Shown: positions 11,937 through 25,000 of the stretch, piece after piece
Layout: each line of letters begins with the position of its first letter
How positions within the stretch are numbered: the first letter of the stretch is position 1
Assembly (NCBI GenBank): GCA_029204225.1
Contig: CM055107.1
Span: 6,854,873-6,918,872 of the forward strand
Direction: 5' to 3'
Origin: Diphasiastrum complanatum
Taxonomy: Eukaryota; Streptophyta; Lycopodiopsida; Lycopodiales; Lycopodiaceae
DNA length: 64,000 nucleotides
Position numbers and translations under genes: made by a program
The notes under the pieces: generated by a model
Databases searched by the model: none
What the model saw: only the letters and a program-made list of their open reading frames with translations
Told to the model about the DNA's origin: nothing

Positions 11937-13187
11937 TTTTGTTGTAGAGAGTGAGTATTTACATTGTAGAGGAGTACTCTAAAGATGAGATGAGTAGGAG
12001 TGAGATCAAACTCCAACACCTTTATAAGCCTTTTTGAACCATGTTACCAACTCCCCTTGTGCCCCAGTGGAAGTGTTTTTCCATTCCGATTGTGTGTGGA
12101 CAGATTTGATTTCATTTTTGCATCATAATAACTCTAACATGTTCTCTTAAAAGGAACACCAGCTTTTAAAGCACAGTATGAAGAAAGCTCTTAAGCCTCA
12201 TACATGTCCATACATCTAGTTTATGAAATGTCTCAACCATCTTTGTACATCGTATAACATGACCTGCAGAATTTTAAAAGGTTATCAAAGTTTAATTATT
12301 AAAATTTAACAAATGTTTTAAGGATATACAATTTCATGTGGCTTACGAATTCTTATATTTGTTAATTTTCTTTCAAATGACCAATCCTCATCCCAATGTG
12401 TCAACTTGCCAAGAACTTGATATTTGTGAATTATATTTGGTCCCAGTGCTTTATTGTTCCTAGATATTAAGCTTTAGCTATGCTTTCTTCGCTGTCATAA
12501 GCTCTTGAGTGTACATGCTAATGGCATAGATAAACACTAGAAATCACAAGACAATTCATTTGAAATTCCTTAGAAATGGACATTCTTAATAATCAATATG
12601 GTATCATTAACTATGCAGGAGCCACTACACACACATATAAAGTATTGTTAAAATACCCAAAATCCAACATGATATATGAGAACCAATAATAATAGTAGAA
12701 TAGTCAAGGCTCACATGTATTTGCCTAATTAGCGCTCATTCTACACATAGACAAGCGAAATCAATAATCATGATAGCCAATAGCAACATCAACAAATTAG
12801 GTTCTTGTTCCTCTTACTTATTGGGATTTTCAAAAAAGTAAGCAAACTAGTTTACCTCCACAACTTTATTATATAATGTTAAGGTGTGTTATTGTGTTTT
12901 TACATTAAAAATACAAAAATGAATATTATATTGATAAGTTTTACTTTACACGTCTTTAAATTAAAAAAATTTGTTTCTTTATATTAAAGAAGTACGTTTG
13001 AGATGTAATGATTTATGCACTAGACTTTTTTAACAAGAAGTGTAAAAAATTGGATTTAAATTATGATCAAAGCATCATCATACAAACAATTGTTCAAATA
13101 TATCAAAAAACTATTTGGGTTAGAATGGAATACCTTTTGACCTTTAGTTAGTTGCCAACAATTTTCTCTCCTCATTAGCATTCACAC
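11937..13187. other. AT-rich stretch without a gene
   Basis: On the minus strand, CTTATAAAGG near 12025-12034 lies about 90 bases upstream of the gag end of the Copia body and could be the TATA box of its decayed 5' LTR. From 12.1 to 13.2 kb the DNA is AT-rich with no ORF of interest and no clear repeat. Confidence 0.35.
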
Positions 13188-13332
13188 ATCATGGCTCGAG
13201 GGTGAAGCTACTTTGGTTTGATCTCTAGAATCTACATGGTTGGGTGGTTTGGCTCCACAAAGATTCATTTTGGTGCCTTGTAGTGGGATCTATAGGATCT
13301 ACAAGTGGTGATCTTCAGAATGGTATCAGAGC
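13188..13332 (+). mobile_element. LTR end (family Y) and perfect primer site
   Basis: TGGTATCAGAGC at 13321-13332 is the exact complement of initiator tRNA-Met, the classic plant Copia primer site. The preceding 130 bases (GGCTCGAGGGTGAAG, GGTTGGGTGGTTTGGCTCC) match the minus strand around 33980-34100, where a similar primer site follows. So this is the 3' part of an LTR whose second family member lies 20 kb away in the opposite orientation. The start of the LTR is not resolved, and no gag follows. Confidence 0.65.
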
Positions 13333-15181
13333 CAATGCTTGCATCGACTAGAAGGGAGTTGGTATTGCTTATTCCAAAAAAATTATTGGATTATTGCTTT
13401 TCTTTTTGGTGATGTATTCAACAAGTAAGTGGTTTCTCATATTCTCATTCATCCCATGGTTAGGAATTAGTGATATGGGCTTATTTCATAGCCACATCAA
13501 TAGATTGATCAATTTTTCACAATTTCCTAGTAGTTTTTGATTAGTATTCTGAACTTTGCTTGATTATTTTATAATATATTATATGCTAGTAATTTCAATG
13601 ACTGTACTTGCTTTTGGAAAGTCATTTGATAGTGATTTTAAATTGCATGCACGACAATAGATTTTAGAGCTATTATGGAGTTGTCTAAAAGCTATGAAGC
13701 ACTAAGCCATAGAGGTCTAACGAAGTTAAAACAAGTCAATAAAACAAGTTTTTTTTGTATTTTTTGGTCGATTAGTACTTCAATTCTCGGATCAATGCTC
13801 TTGGGGATACTTCTGATATTGTGCTTGCTATGGCTTTTAATAAGATACATGCTTTTCTTGCTTATGTATTTTTTTTTTTTTTTGTCTTTTTGGTTACTTA
13901 CTTTGTTTCTTTTTCTTTTGCTTAATCTTGTGTGTTTAGGGTGATGCTTCTTGCTTTCCTACTCGTTGTTGGTCTTTGTTGGGTTGGGGTTTGCTTTGTT
14001 TGGTTGTGATTCTTGTGAGTTGTTTTGGGACTTGTCTGTTCTATTTTATTGTTGATTTTGGAATTTCGTTGTTTTTTTATGTTGCTTTGTGTATTTTTGT
14101 TTCATGGATGCAATTTATTTTTTGCTTCATATTGCTTGGCTTACCTTGCTCTTTCTTCTACCTTGGCTACCATTTTAGTTGCTTTGGTCTACATTTTTGC
14201 CTTGCTTGTTTGGTAGTTTATGATATTTATGTTTTTTTTACCTGATTTTTAGCTGGTGGTGGTTTGCTATCTTTAGCTTTGTTTTACTTTGGTAGTTGTG
14301 TCTCTATTTTCAATCTTGAATTTTAGTTGATTTGTTTATGTTGTTATGATCGGATTTCGTTTTTGCACTATCTTTAAAAGTTAGTTTGGGAGCACCTACA
14401 TTTTGTTTGTTTTTACTTTGTTAAGGTATTGCTTGGGTTCGTTGTACAAACTTACCTTTTGACTTCTTACATAAAGTTGTAGATTGAATTTAGAACAATG
14501 AATTGTTAGGTCAAATGATTCTTTCACTTTGGACTTCCATACTTATTTAATGAGACAATGCAATACATATCGCTCATTGACTTGGGTTGTTCATTGACAA
14601 ATGTTCTATGATAAGAATAGGCACTATGCTACAAAAATCAGCATAGGAGCACCTACATTTTGTACAATGATATTGTAGTTAGGTGTAGCTTAGGCTCTTT
14701 GTTGTAACATATACTTTTCTTTTTGTCAAGTAGTTGATTGCTAGATTTTGGCCCTCATGTACTCCACCGTATATATTTGCATTTTCTTGAATGAGCCATA
14801 AATCTTTCTTTGGCTAAAATTTTTAGAGTTGAACTTTCACTTCTTGACAATTGCTTAATTTTAATACTCTCTTACACTTTTTATGTATAAGAATACTTAG
14901 ACTATTCTGTTTTCAAGGCTCCTACATGGTTACTAACATATTATTGGAAGTCAAAAGCGATTTTTATGATGTTTACCTAAAGAAATCGGTAGCTACTTTT
15001 AAATGCAATTATCATCATATACCTTTGCACAAAATTAGATAAATTGGAACAGTTGTCATCCGAGGAATGTTAGATAAGGTTCAACTAGCTGCTTGTTGGA
15101 TAAACTTCACGACAACACTTGACTTTCATGGAATGTCTATTATGAATTTATTGCACAAATGGATCTTTTAGGCCTTACTAG
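13333..15181. other. T-rich noncoding stretch after the family Y primer site
   Basis: The plus strand is very T-rich from 13.74 to 14.35 kb, so open frames here encode runs of F, L, C and W that resemble membrane segments only through composition. The phrase GGAGCACCTACATTTTGT occurs twice exactly, at 14389-14406 and 14646-14663. No gag or other coding domain is seen, so this may be the leader of a non-autonomous element or unrelated spacer. Confidence 0.4.
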
Positions 15182-15781
15182 GCTTCTCTAAAGTCTTATT
15201 CTACATCCTACATTGTAAAGGCACCTTTGAAATAAGGACAAAAAGAGCTTAGATAGGGTAGAGAGAAAATAGGACCCAAAAATAGCATGTTTTTCATTGT
15301 TTTTGGATCTTGAGATCAAGGACCCTAATTAGGGTGGATCCAATGATCAATTAGGTTGGATGTTAGGGTTAGTTTATGAAAAGTACAGAGAAGCCCTAAA
15401 ATTCTCAGATCTGAGCTACTAATGTATAAATATGTGATGGTTTCTCCATCAAATTATGAGTAAAATTTTGGTTTTCAATCTACCAATGTTGTTGGTGATC
15501 TACATGCTTGATATTTGCTATTTGTGTTGAGTACTTTGCAATTGTGAGATTGATTTGGAAGTTCGAGTACTTTACTCTACTTGTGGCAGTCCGTACTTTC
15601 ACACATGTGAAGGATACTGCATGAATTTGAGCCTTCAAGTGGAATTCAAGCCAAGGTGAAGCTAGGAAACACTAAATTGGTTGGTGTTTTTGCTATAGGA
15701 TCTCAATTGGATCCATTCAAGGGGCTTTCTCCATCATTTCAAAGGTTTCATGATTACAGTCTTTTTGCTGCATTTTCAACA
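15182..15781 (+). mobile_element. LTR, family Z copy 1, with primer site
   Basis: About 600 bp repeated in the same orientation at 16914-17501. It ends CTGCATTTTCAACA and is followed at 15782 by TGGTATCAAAGC, a near-match to the initiator tRNA-Met primer site. A possible TATA box (GTATAAATAT) lies near 15425. By eye the two copies are roughly nine-tenths identical over most of their length, suggesting a fairly old but not ancient insertion. Confidence 0.8.
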
Positions 15782-16913
15782 TGGTATCAAAGCCTTGTTA
15801 TAAATGAGCTAAATTCTTGCAACTTGATTTACTAGCACCATAGAATTTGATCAATTATGATTATCTATATTTTGTATCTCCATTATTGATCAAATTGAGT
15901 TCTTGTAGGATCTGATTCAAAGGTGTTTAGGCTTCAAAAACCAGGTTCTAATCATTTCTTATCTACAAGATCAAATTAGCAAATTTTGCTTGCTTTCACA
16001 TATTTGATTCAAGGCGAGTTTTGGAGTCAATCTCGAGGAGTAGCATTCAAGCATTGGAGAGAGAAGGATTGAAGCTTTTGGAGTTGATTTAGGTTCTTCT
16101 CAGGTGTGTGAGAGACCTCGTAAGAGTGATTTAGGTTCAATCCAAAGCATTTTGCATTTACTCATCATTTGTCAAAATTGTGATCTTGGTAGCTTGTGCT
16201 TGGAAAGTAGATTGTTTTGATTCTTATATAAAGTTTCAACCTGATCTTATAAGAGTGATTTAGAGTGTCATTTATGTGCAATCAGATCTTCTTTTTTCAG
16301 GTTGACTGGATCTTTATAAGCCTTGTGAAGTTTAGATCAAGGAGGAGTCAATTTTGGTCAATTTTCTACATCAAGCAAGCCTTGCTTGAGTTGCCATACC
16401 CGAGCATGATCCCCTTTGTTGATGATAGATCTTCCTTTGTCCTTTTCTCCAAAGGTTCATGCACATAGCAAGGGCATCCAAAGACTTTCAAGTGCTTGAG
16501 GTTAGGCTTTCTTCCATACAAAACTTCATAAGGAGTTTTACCAAAAATAGATCTACATGAAACACTATCGATCAAATAATTGGCACAAGTGAGTGACTCA
16601 CCCCAAAATGACTTTGGCAAGCATGCATTAGTAGCATTTGATCTTGGACTTGTCCTTCTTGGTCTTGCTTGGAGTTGAACTTGAAGATCCATATTCTTTT
16701 CTTGGTTCTTCTCGAATGTAGCTCCCTTGATCTTGGTCTTTCCCTTGCTCTTGATGAAGAGTGCTTGATCATCTCCATCATGGATAGAAAGTCTATCCAT
16801 CCTTGCATTGAAGTTTTGCCTCCTATTCTCCTCGGCCATGAGGACACCTTGGAGGTCTTCAAGTGATGGCAACTTGCTCAAATAGATGCCACACGAGCCA
16901 AATAGCATAGGAT
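15782..16913 (+). mobile_element. Interior between family Z LTRs, with antisense Copia pieces
   Basis: The 1.1 kb between the LTRs starts with the primer site and a leader without coding potential. Its second half (16366-16908) is open on the opposite strand and reads first like Copia gag (LEDLQGVLMAEENRRQNF) and then, directly adjoining, like the region after Copia integrase (CLPKSFWGE, NLKHLKVFGCPCYVHEP). That piece is an internally deleted Copia remnant lying antisense to the LTRs. Either a short non-autonomous element picked it up, or two elements have been nested and trimmed. Confidence 0.6.
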
Positions 16914-17501
16914 GCTTTTCTAAATTCTTATTCTACATCCTACATTGTAAAGGCACCTTTGAAATAAGGACAAAAAGTGCTTAGATAGGGTAGAGAGAAA
17001 ATAGGACCAAAAATAGCATGTTTTTCATTGTTTTTGGATCTCGAAATCAAGGACCCTAATTAGGGTGGATCCAATGATCAATTAGGTTGGATGTTAGGAT
17101 TAGGTTATGAAAAGTACAGAGAACCCTAAAATGCTCAGATCCAAGCTACTAATGTATGTGTGATGGTTTCTCCATCAAATTATGAGTAAATATGGTTTTC
17201 AATCTACCAATGCTGTTGGTGATCTACATGCTTGATATTTGCTATTTGTGTTGAGTACTTTGTAATTGTGAGATTGATCTGGAAGTTCATGTATTGTACA
17301 TTGCCTATGGCAGTCCGTACATTCACATGTGTGAAGAATATTGCATGAATTTGAGCCTTCAAGTGGAGTTCAAGCCAAGGTGAAGCTAGGAAACACTAAA
17401 TTGGTTGGTGTTTTTGCTATAGGATCTTAATTGGATCCATTCAAGGTGCTTCCTCCATCATTTCAAAGGTTTATTAGAGTCTTTTTGCTGCATTTTCAAC
17501 A
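16914..17501 (+). mobile_element. LTR, family Z copy 2
   Basis: Second copy of the 15182-15781 repeat, same orientation, ending CTGCATTTTCAACA at 17501 and followed by ATAAG. It is not followed by a primer site, as expected for a 3' LTR. No clear purine tract stands before it, which leaves some doubt that 15182-17501 is a single insertion. Confidence 0.75.
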
Positions 17502-17504
17502 ATA

Positions 17505-19053
17505 AGTATCCAATTTCAATATCTCTGCACATTCACAAGGATATGGTTCTTCCTCTCCACCACTCCATTTTGTTGAGTTTAAGGATTTTAGATCTCCTTC
17601 TTGATGTCATTTTAGTCACAAAACTCCTTGAAGTTGTTGGAGATGTACTCTCCATCTCCATCCAATCCTAGAACTTTGATATTGGTGCTCAATTGATTTT
17701 TTGTATGTGATTTAAACTTCAAAAAGTGTCATTGAATTTGAGGACAAAAGAAAGTCATATATAAATGAGACACAATATAGTAGTTCCATATAGCTTCTAG
17801 TACTTGAAAAGTACACATCAGAAGGAACTGGTTGCAATACTTGAGTACATTTAGTAAGAGATCTTCAAAAGGGCAATTTGTGTGATTTGACCAATGGCAC
17901 ATGCTTCACATGCCTTACCACACTCTGACAAAAAAAATTGGGCAACCCGAGAGATCTCCTCCTTGGCCATGAAACCTCAAGAATTAATTTCAACACTAGC
18001 ATCTACTTGAAAATTGTTCCAAGTCTTGTTCCTCTTGCAACCTCTCTGCATTTTTTTTTATCAAAGAAGCATTAACATTAAACTCAACATGAAATCCATT
18101 GTTCACACTGAGAGACTCAAAGTTTTTAGTGATGTTAGGCACAAACTGGGATAAATCATCTGGCTTCAATTTTTTGAAAGATTCTAGATTCATGTGAATG
18201 CATTCTATACCCTCTATCTTGCACTCATGATCATTGGCAGTGTAAATGAACTTTCTAAAACCAAAAAAATAACCCTTTTTGGCTAGTCATGTGCACACTA
18301 CCAATCCACCATGGGTTTTCACCCTTGAGGCTAGAGGATGAGACATCATAAGTGACTCCTCAACGTCACTCTCTTCACCTTCATTGCTAATATTTGCATG
18401 CTTTACCATATGCTTTTTTCTTCTTGAAGCACTTAGATGCAAAGTGTCTTTTTTTGCCACAAAGTAACACTTTAGCTTGGACTTGTGTTTCTTCCCACTT
18501 GTAGATGGTGATGGTGATGGTTGATCACCCGACATCCTTGAGCAGCTCAACCTTCTTCTTGAATGGTGCTCTCTCCTCTTCTTTGCCCTTTCCATGAATG
18601 AGAAGTGCTTTCTCATCCCCTCCATTTTTGAGAGATAGTTTCCCTCTGCTTTGATAGCTTCGGAGGATCTGATTTCTTAAGGTGAGTAGCCTTGAGGTAT
18701 TCATAGATTGCTTGCAATGTGTCCTAAGCCTCTTTGGTTGAGATACAAGCACCTATCTCCTTAAGGAGCTCATTTAACAAATTCATTTTTATTCAATGTA
18801 GTGCCATTCTTGACAACTTTTTGAACCCAACATATTCTTGAAGGATTTGATGCTCCTCCTCAATCCCATAAACAATACCAATGAGACCTTTAAGTAACAT
18901 TGACTCCATCCTTACCTTCCTTATCGAGTGATTGGATGGAGTTTGTCTCTCTCTTGTTTCCAAGAGGAAAGCTCCTATTGATGCCATGATGGAACAAGTT
19001 ACATACACAAAGTGTGGATGAGTGATGCAAAGTGATGTTGCACCTCTTTGCAA
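17505..19053 (-). mobile_element. Copia element: gag, protease region, integrase piece (broken)
   Basis: On the minus strand: a gag-like stretch at 18.5-19.05 kb, a decayed zinc-knuckle region with the KCYF start near 18470, a hydrophilic linker (NEGEESDVEES), a stretch at 18.0-18.2 kb in the protease region, and an integrase core piece near 17.5-17.7 kb with QNGVVERKN. Family Z LTR copy 2 abuts the low-coordinate end. The element is broken in many places and no LTRs of its own are assigned. Related to, but distinct from, the Copia piece at 16.4-16.9 kb. Confidence 0.75.
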
Positions 19054-20189
19054 CCTAAATTTGATATAGACACAAATTTAGTACGATCCACTAAGATCTT
19101 GATGACCAAATTATCCACCACCCCTACAAATGTCAAGATTCATGAAAAAAGTTGACTTCCTAATTCACAAAAAAAAAGAGCATTTAAGTGAAAGATTTAG
19201 GCTCACTTTTTCAGATCAAATCACTCCCTATAGACTCACTAAGGTCTAATATACTCTTATCCTAAAATTTGGAAGAGATCGAAAGTAACTTGGAGCTAAA
19301 TTACGTCCAATTTTTCACATAACTTGACAAACAATGAGATTCTCTAAGCATATTCGTACTTGACACTAAGTCACTCACAAAGCAAAAGTATGAACTAAAA
19401 GTACATAGGTATAGAGCTTACTAGAAGTCTATAGATCATGTCAAAGCAATCAAATGGTTAATTTTGCCTCTTCATAAGTTCTTATCATTATTGCACTCCC
19501 ACTAAAAATTTGCTTCTTGGCTTCAAATCTCAAGCTACTTACAAGAAAAAAAAATTAGTTGATTTTGAGAAAACAATATACCAAGCTACAACTGTCTTTA
19601 TTTCAAATAATTCATAAAAAGAGTTATGGGCTTTACAATCACACAAAAATTTGGCAAATCTTTAAAACTTAAGCTCCCATTGTTGTCTCAAATATTTGGC
19701 CTATAATGCACACAAATATTAGCCAACCTATTTTTTTACTTTTACGACATACCAATTGATGTTGCAGCCTCCATGCTTTCTCCCACCACAATTATAATCA
19801 AATAATTTGCATTACACAAGTCAAAAATTGATAAATGCTTTCTCTTGCAAAAAATCTAACAATATCTACCTCTCTTTATAGCTCAAAAGGGCCCCTAATT
19901 ATTGCCATTATTATCAAAAGACAATGTCAACGCAAGAATGTGCCTAACTTTGGCTCCAGTAGCAAAGTTGGAGGGTCCTATCTAGATCATTTATTAATTC
20001 ATCAATAAAAGAGAATCTCTTGCTTGTTTGCTAGGGAGATGTCATAGGGAGCACCCAAAGGTCTAGACAATGTGTCATGTGGCTTGATGGATAGGTCAAG
20101 AGAATCAAATAAAGTTGAAGACAATCTCATTCTTGCTTTGATAGATGTGATGCAAAACTCATCACGTATAATATCTTATCTTTAACGAG
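19054..20189. other. AT-rich stretch without a gene
   Basis: No coding signal. It is probably the decayed leader and LTR of the Copia element to its left (upstream on the minus strand), but I see no primer site or repeat that proves this. Confidence 0.35.
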
Positions 20190-20645
20190 TTTTAGAATGT
20201 GTCATGTCAATTGAAGTTGGGAGGCAATTTCATACTTGCTCTACTAGAGGAGATGAAAACCTCGTCAATGATAAGTGTATTTCTAAGCCAACTTTTTTCA
20301 AGCAAGAAAGAAGGGTGATATCATCCACAAATTTGGCTTGGAGGGCTCATAAAGTGTATAAAATCTATATGTTTTTCATCACGTGCTTTGGGAAAGCATG
20401 TATGAGCATTTCCATATAAATAACAAACTTATATGGTGAGAGAGGGCAACCTTTTCTAATGCTGAAGGAAATAGCAAAGGGGTGAGAGAGGGAGTCGTTA
20501 AATCTGATTTTGAAGCTTGGGCTTTTTTCTATTATTTTGAGAAAGCTGGCAAATCCTTCTAGAACATTACAAAAAGTAAACCAACAAGTTTATTTTGTCA
20601 AAAACATTGTGTCTAGGTCTATTCTCATAATGGCAATAGATATAC
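20190..20645 (-). pseudogene. LINE reverse transcriptase remnant
   Basis: On the minus strand the blocks of a non-LTR reverse transcriptase follow in order: an IDLD-type block near 20640, a stretch equivalent to the GF-----I--IY region near 20550, the signature KGCPLSPYKF near 20440, an ME-L block, and FVDDITLL near 20320, which corresponds to the FADD catalytic box. The spacing fits plant L1-type LINEs. The blocks fall in different frames with stop codons between them, so the copy is dead. It is a 5'- and 3'-truncated piece; no endonuclease, tail or target duplication found. Confidence 0.75.
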
Positions 20646-21943
20646 TTAGAAATCATTTTTGCAAATAAGATTGTGTAAAAAACATGACTAAGACTTTCAA
20701 GTTTGTAGGAAAGGAGGTCCTTGTATTAAGGATATGATGCAATACATCTAACAAATCTAGTTTGAGCAACTCCAAAATTAGATGAAATAGGCTAGTATGA
20801 TGTAGATAATGCCTGGGGTTTTTTTCCATGGGAAATCTTGGAAACACAAAGTAAATCTTCAAAACTAGTTGTTGTTGGGAGTTTCTTAACCTAGAAAGCT
20901 TTGTAAATGCTAGGAACTACTACATATTTATCACAAACTGCATATGAAGTTCTATGCTAAGGACGAAGGATTGAAAGATAACTACTTACAAAATTTAGGG
21001 ACAAATTCTACACACAAAAACTGATATAAAATTTGGCCATTCTGACAGCAGCCATAGCGTATAGACAACAACTATGTCACAAAAAACTTGCAACTAGCTC
21101 AATGTTCATCTGCATCATTTCTTCACCCAGCGCAATTCACAGCTTGTGCATCAGTCCTTGTTCTCATTTCTAACCCTGTGTTCCTACATGAGCTCAGTAT
21201 AATATTTTCAACAATTTTGGATTTTGTTAACATTTCTGTCAAATTGAACAAACTTCAGCAAAAGGATTCAGAATAGTATACTTTTCTGAAAACAACAACT
21301 AAAGGACTTACAGATTGCAAAATGTACCTTATGATTCCTAATGAGAGAGATGGCAAACTAAAGAGATGCGGAATCCAGTTGGCAAAGATCAAACAGCAGG
21401 CTATTCAAAACCTCGTTCAGTTTACCTTGTTCACTGATCATGATATTCAGACAACTTGTAGGAATCGAGAGGCATTTAGTTAGTAGTTGACCTTAAACAT
21501 GACAGTTGGTCTAATTTGATAATGATTTGCACAAGTCTGGCATGCATCTATTTGCGGTTCTTACAAGAACCAAAGATCATATTCACTTACCTTCAACAGA
21601 CGGCAGCTAGTTAGTGGGTGAGCATGAACTCAGAGGTAACAATGAGCTTGCAAACTGCCATGCTATAGAATCAACAAAAAGCTAATTTAATATGGAGGCT
21701 ATGACTCAAAAAAGCACTCAGATTTTTTGATACTAAAAAATTTGCCCGTAAAGCACTAAGTTATTTTGATGATTCTCAACTATGGGGCTTAGCTTACTGG
21801 ACGACTGAAAACAATTCCATCAATTTGGAAGCCTAAAGGGTATGGAGTCCTCCTGTTCTGTTAATGACAAATTCTTCGCTAGTAAAACCACGTCTGCTGA
21901 TTAGCAAACTTCACAAGCTACATGCTGAAGGACAACCTTTGGA
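20646..21943. other. Spacer and probable 3' UTR side of GCSH
   Basis: Immediately downstream of the GCSH stop (minus strand) the sequence is unremarkable. A donor-like site, GAAGGTAAGTG, occurs on the minus strand near 21590, and an acceptor-like CTCTCTCATTAG near 21345-21355, so the transcript could have a spliced 3' UTR. I see no convincing poly(A) signal and no other gene. Confidence 0.3.
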
Positions 21944-22066
21944 TCAGTGAGATGAATGCTCCACATGCTCTTTATACTTCGCAGCATCCAGTAAGGAGTC
22001 TAGTTCGGACTTGTCAGATAATTGGACTTTGATTAACCACCCATCAGTAAATGGGGCCTTGTTCAC
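21944..22066 (-). CDS. GCSH: GCSH exon 4 (C-terminus)
   Basis: 123 bases from a GTTCCAG acceptor to the TGA stop at 21946-21944, coding residues 124-163 ([18 protein letters not shown], then [15 protein letters not shown]). It lies 5.7 kb from exon 3, and the frame continues exactly. Confidence 0.93.
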   Translation of the reverse strand: MNKAPFTDGWLIKVQLSDKSELDSLLDAAKYKEHVEHSSH

Positions 22067-25000
22067 CTGGAACATAGGCAATCTTATAGTTAGATATCAT
22101 ATTTCAAGTCAAAGATCTCTAAACTGAAGGTGCAACAGACTTCAATGTCTTTAAAATTCAATATTCCAATCAATTTTGTTCCAGATATCCATTGCAATTT
22201 GCAACTTTCTGTATGCAGAAAACCAGCTGTCAGCCAAACTCAAGCCAAAAGGACGGGATGCAAAGAAGGGCTGTACAACACCAGTAAAATCAGAAGCTTT
22301 ACATCACATAAAAGGCAGATATAAACAAAGCAACCAGTTATGCTCAAACCTCTAATTGAGTATAACAATGACATTCATTGGCCCTAAAATTCCCATTTAT
22401 TATTTAAGGGTAAACTCTAATGTCTGGTCATGATTACCCAGCTCTATTGGAATTTAAACGACAGTAAAGAGGATTATGCAAACTGGGCACTTAGGTTTCT
22501 CTTAGACGGAAGCTCAAACCTCACTAGATAGCTTGCTTGTTTGCAGCTTCAAATATGCAGCAGTTTAAAATTCGAATGAGACTGAGCTAGCCAGCCTACT
22601 GTGTGCGGAAGTTGACATTCCCCTACAAGAAAGTCTCTTCTTCCATATGCAAGCTCTTTCTAGCTTTCCTGCTTAAAGAGTTCTGGCTCAGCTTCCTTAA
22701 ATTGCAGTTTTAGGATGGAGTTCCATGACTTAGGAGGAGGATTTTTGAAGCAGGCACAAATCACAGCGAGACATCTATTTTCCAGCAGGACGGACCCTTT
22801 GTAATTTGCTCCTGTACATCCTTTTATCCCACATCATGAAGACAGATGCGACAGAACATTGATAATCTAGAGACATGATTTACAAATATCTAGCCATCTC
22901 ATCTCTTCTTACAAGTCTAACCATTGTTGTGAGAAGATTTATATTTAGGATTGGCCAAAGGCCCTATTTTTATCAGTTAAGTATTTGGAAAGAAGGCCCT
23001 CCCCCCTTTAGGAGGGCGCACTATTTTTCATCCAACTCCTGACTCCCTTGAATTTTTGAATTCTACTTTAAGGACCAAGAGAGTATAAATTGTTCGTAAT
23101 TGTATAGCAGAATTCATATGCTAGATCGACTGATGTCTACACCAGAAAATCAACTTCTTAAGTTGAATTCTATGCTAAAATTGATGCAAAATGCAAGTAG
23201 ATTAGTATCGATCATAAGGATAAATGAAACACAATGTGTTTGTGCATGTAGACTTGCATGACACTTGTCCATGTCGTGTCACATGACTAGGACTCTTGTC
23301 TAACTTTTTATTAACTAAACTCTCCTTAGCCAAATTGCTTCACGAGTGGCTTATTATGGCTACTCAATATTTGGCTTCAATCGAGGAGCCTTGTTGATTG
23401 TTTCTTACTACTCCATGAAATTGATTGTTGATCTTCTATCATCTTTGTCTCCGGCCCACCCGCATCCGCATAGCCTTGCAATTTTAGCTCGTTGTTGTCA
23501 TTATATTCTATGCCAAGGTCATAAGTGCTCTTTGTGTAGCAAAGTAACCTTTTTTGCCATTTTCCAATGAACTTCTCTTGGTTCATTCATGAATTGGCCA
23601 ATGACTCCTATTGCACTCACTATATCTGATCTTGTTCTCAAGAAGCCCACAAGTTGTCTGTACAAAGTTGCATTGACAAGAGGAGAATCATCAAACTTGG
23701 ACAACTTGTCACTTGATTCAATGGGAGTTGATATTGGCTTGCATTGAGTATCTCTTGAGCATATTTTGCTTGAGAAATAGAAGTATGGTTCTTTTGCCTC
23801 CATACTTCAAGGCCTAAACGATATTAAACCAAGGTTAGTCATCTCAAATTCCTTGGTTAGACCTCCTAGAGGTCATCAATTTTTGCTAGATTAGTGCCTA
23901 TAATTATAAGATCAACATAAAAAACAATAATAGAGATATCTTCACCATCTTCCTTCACATCAAGTGTGGGTTCAAATTTGCTTTTCTAGCATTTCAACTT
24001 GCTGAAATACTTGTCTATGTTGCTATACCATGGTCTAGGATCTTGTTTAAGTCCATAGAGTGCCTTTTTGTGTTTGCGTACACAATGGTCTTTGTCTTGA
24101 GCAACAAATCCTTGTGTCTGCTCTATATAGACCTCTTGAAAATATCCATCTAGAAATGTGGTTTTCACGTCCGCTTACAGGACACTCCAATCAAAGTAAG
24201 ATGCTATTGCCAAACAAGTCAGGTTGTGGTCATTTTTGTCATGGGGAAGAAAGTTTTCTCATCATCTATGCTTTCTCTTTGTGCATATCCTTTTGCAATG
24301 AGTCTTGCTTTGTCTTTGTCAATGCTTCCGTCGACTTTGAACTTGGTCTTGTAGACCCATTTGCAACCAAATTCCAATGGGTGTCTTTCCTTGTGGTAGC
24401 TTTACTAGCTCCCAAGTGTCATTTTTTATGAAGTGAGTTCATTTTCTCTTGCATTGCTTGAAACCAAAATACTTCTTTGCTAGCTTTCTCCAACGATTGA
24501 GGTTCAAGTATTAAAAATTGTTGTCATCAAGGCAAAATTGGTGTCATGTCTTGGTTGCCTTCGCCTTAATTTGCTTGTTACTCTTTGAAAACGGGATCCT
24601 CCTCCTTTAAATGCTTTTGCATCTTTTAACGTCTCAATGGCCCATCTTGGGACTTTCTTTGGAGGTGATGATGGTGGCAGCCATGTGTCTTCATCATCTT
24701 CATGGTGTTACAAGGAATTTGTTTAAGCTCTTAAAACACCATACTTGTCTCATTTGCTCGTAACTCTTCATTTACTACAACCAAACTCCGACAGGTCTTT
24801 ATTTTAACAAAGGTTAAGCTAAGTACACAATAAAGTCTAACATTTGGTTCTGGGCTGAAGTACTCTTGAATGCATGGCTTTGCACAAGAGTCAGGACAAT
24901 CACATGGATTAGTATGGCATGGATTTGCCCTAATACCATCAGGTGACCGTACTAATCATCTCCAATGTCTTTGTATTCAGCTTAAGTAGCATGTAACTTG

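Noticed and set aside
13675-14245. Open frames with many F, L, W and C residues resembling a membrane protein
   Set aside because: The stretch is extremely T-rich; the hydrophobic residues follow from base composition, several frames are open at once and no gene structure surrounds them.
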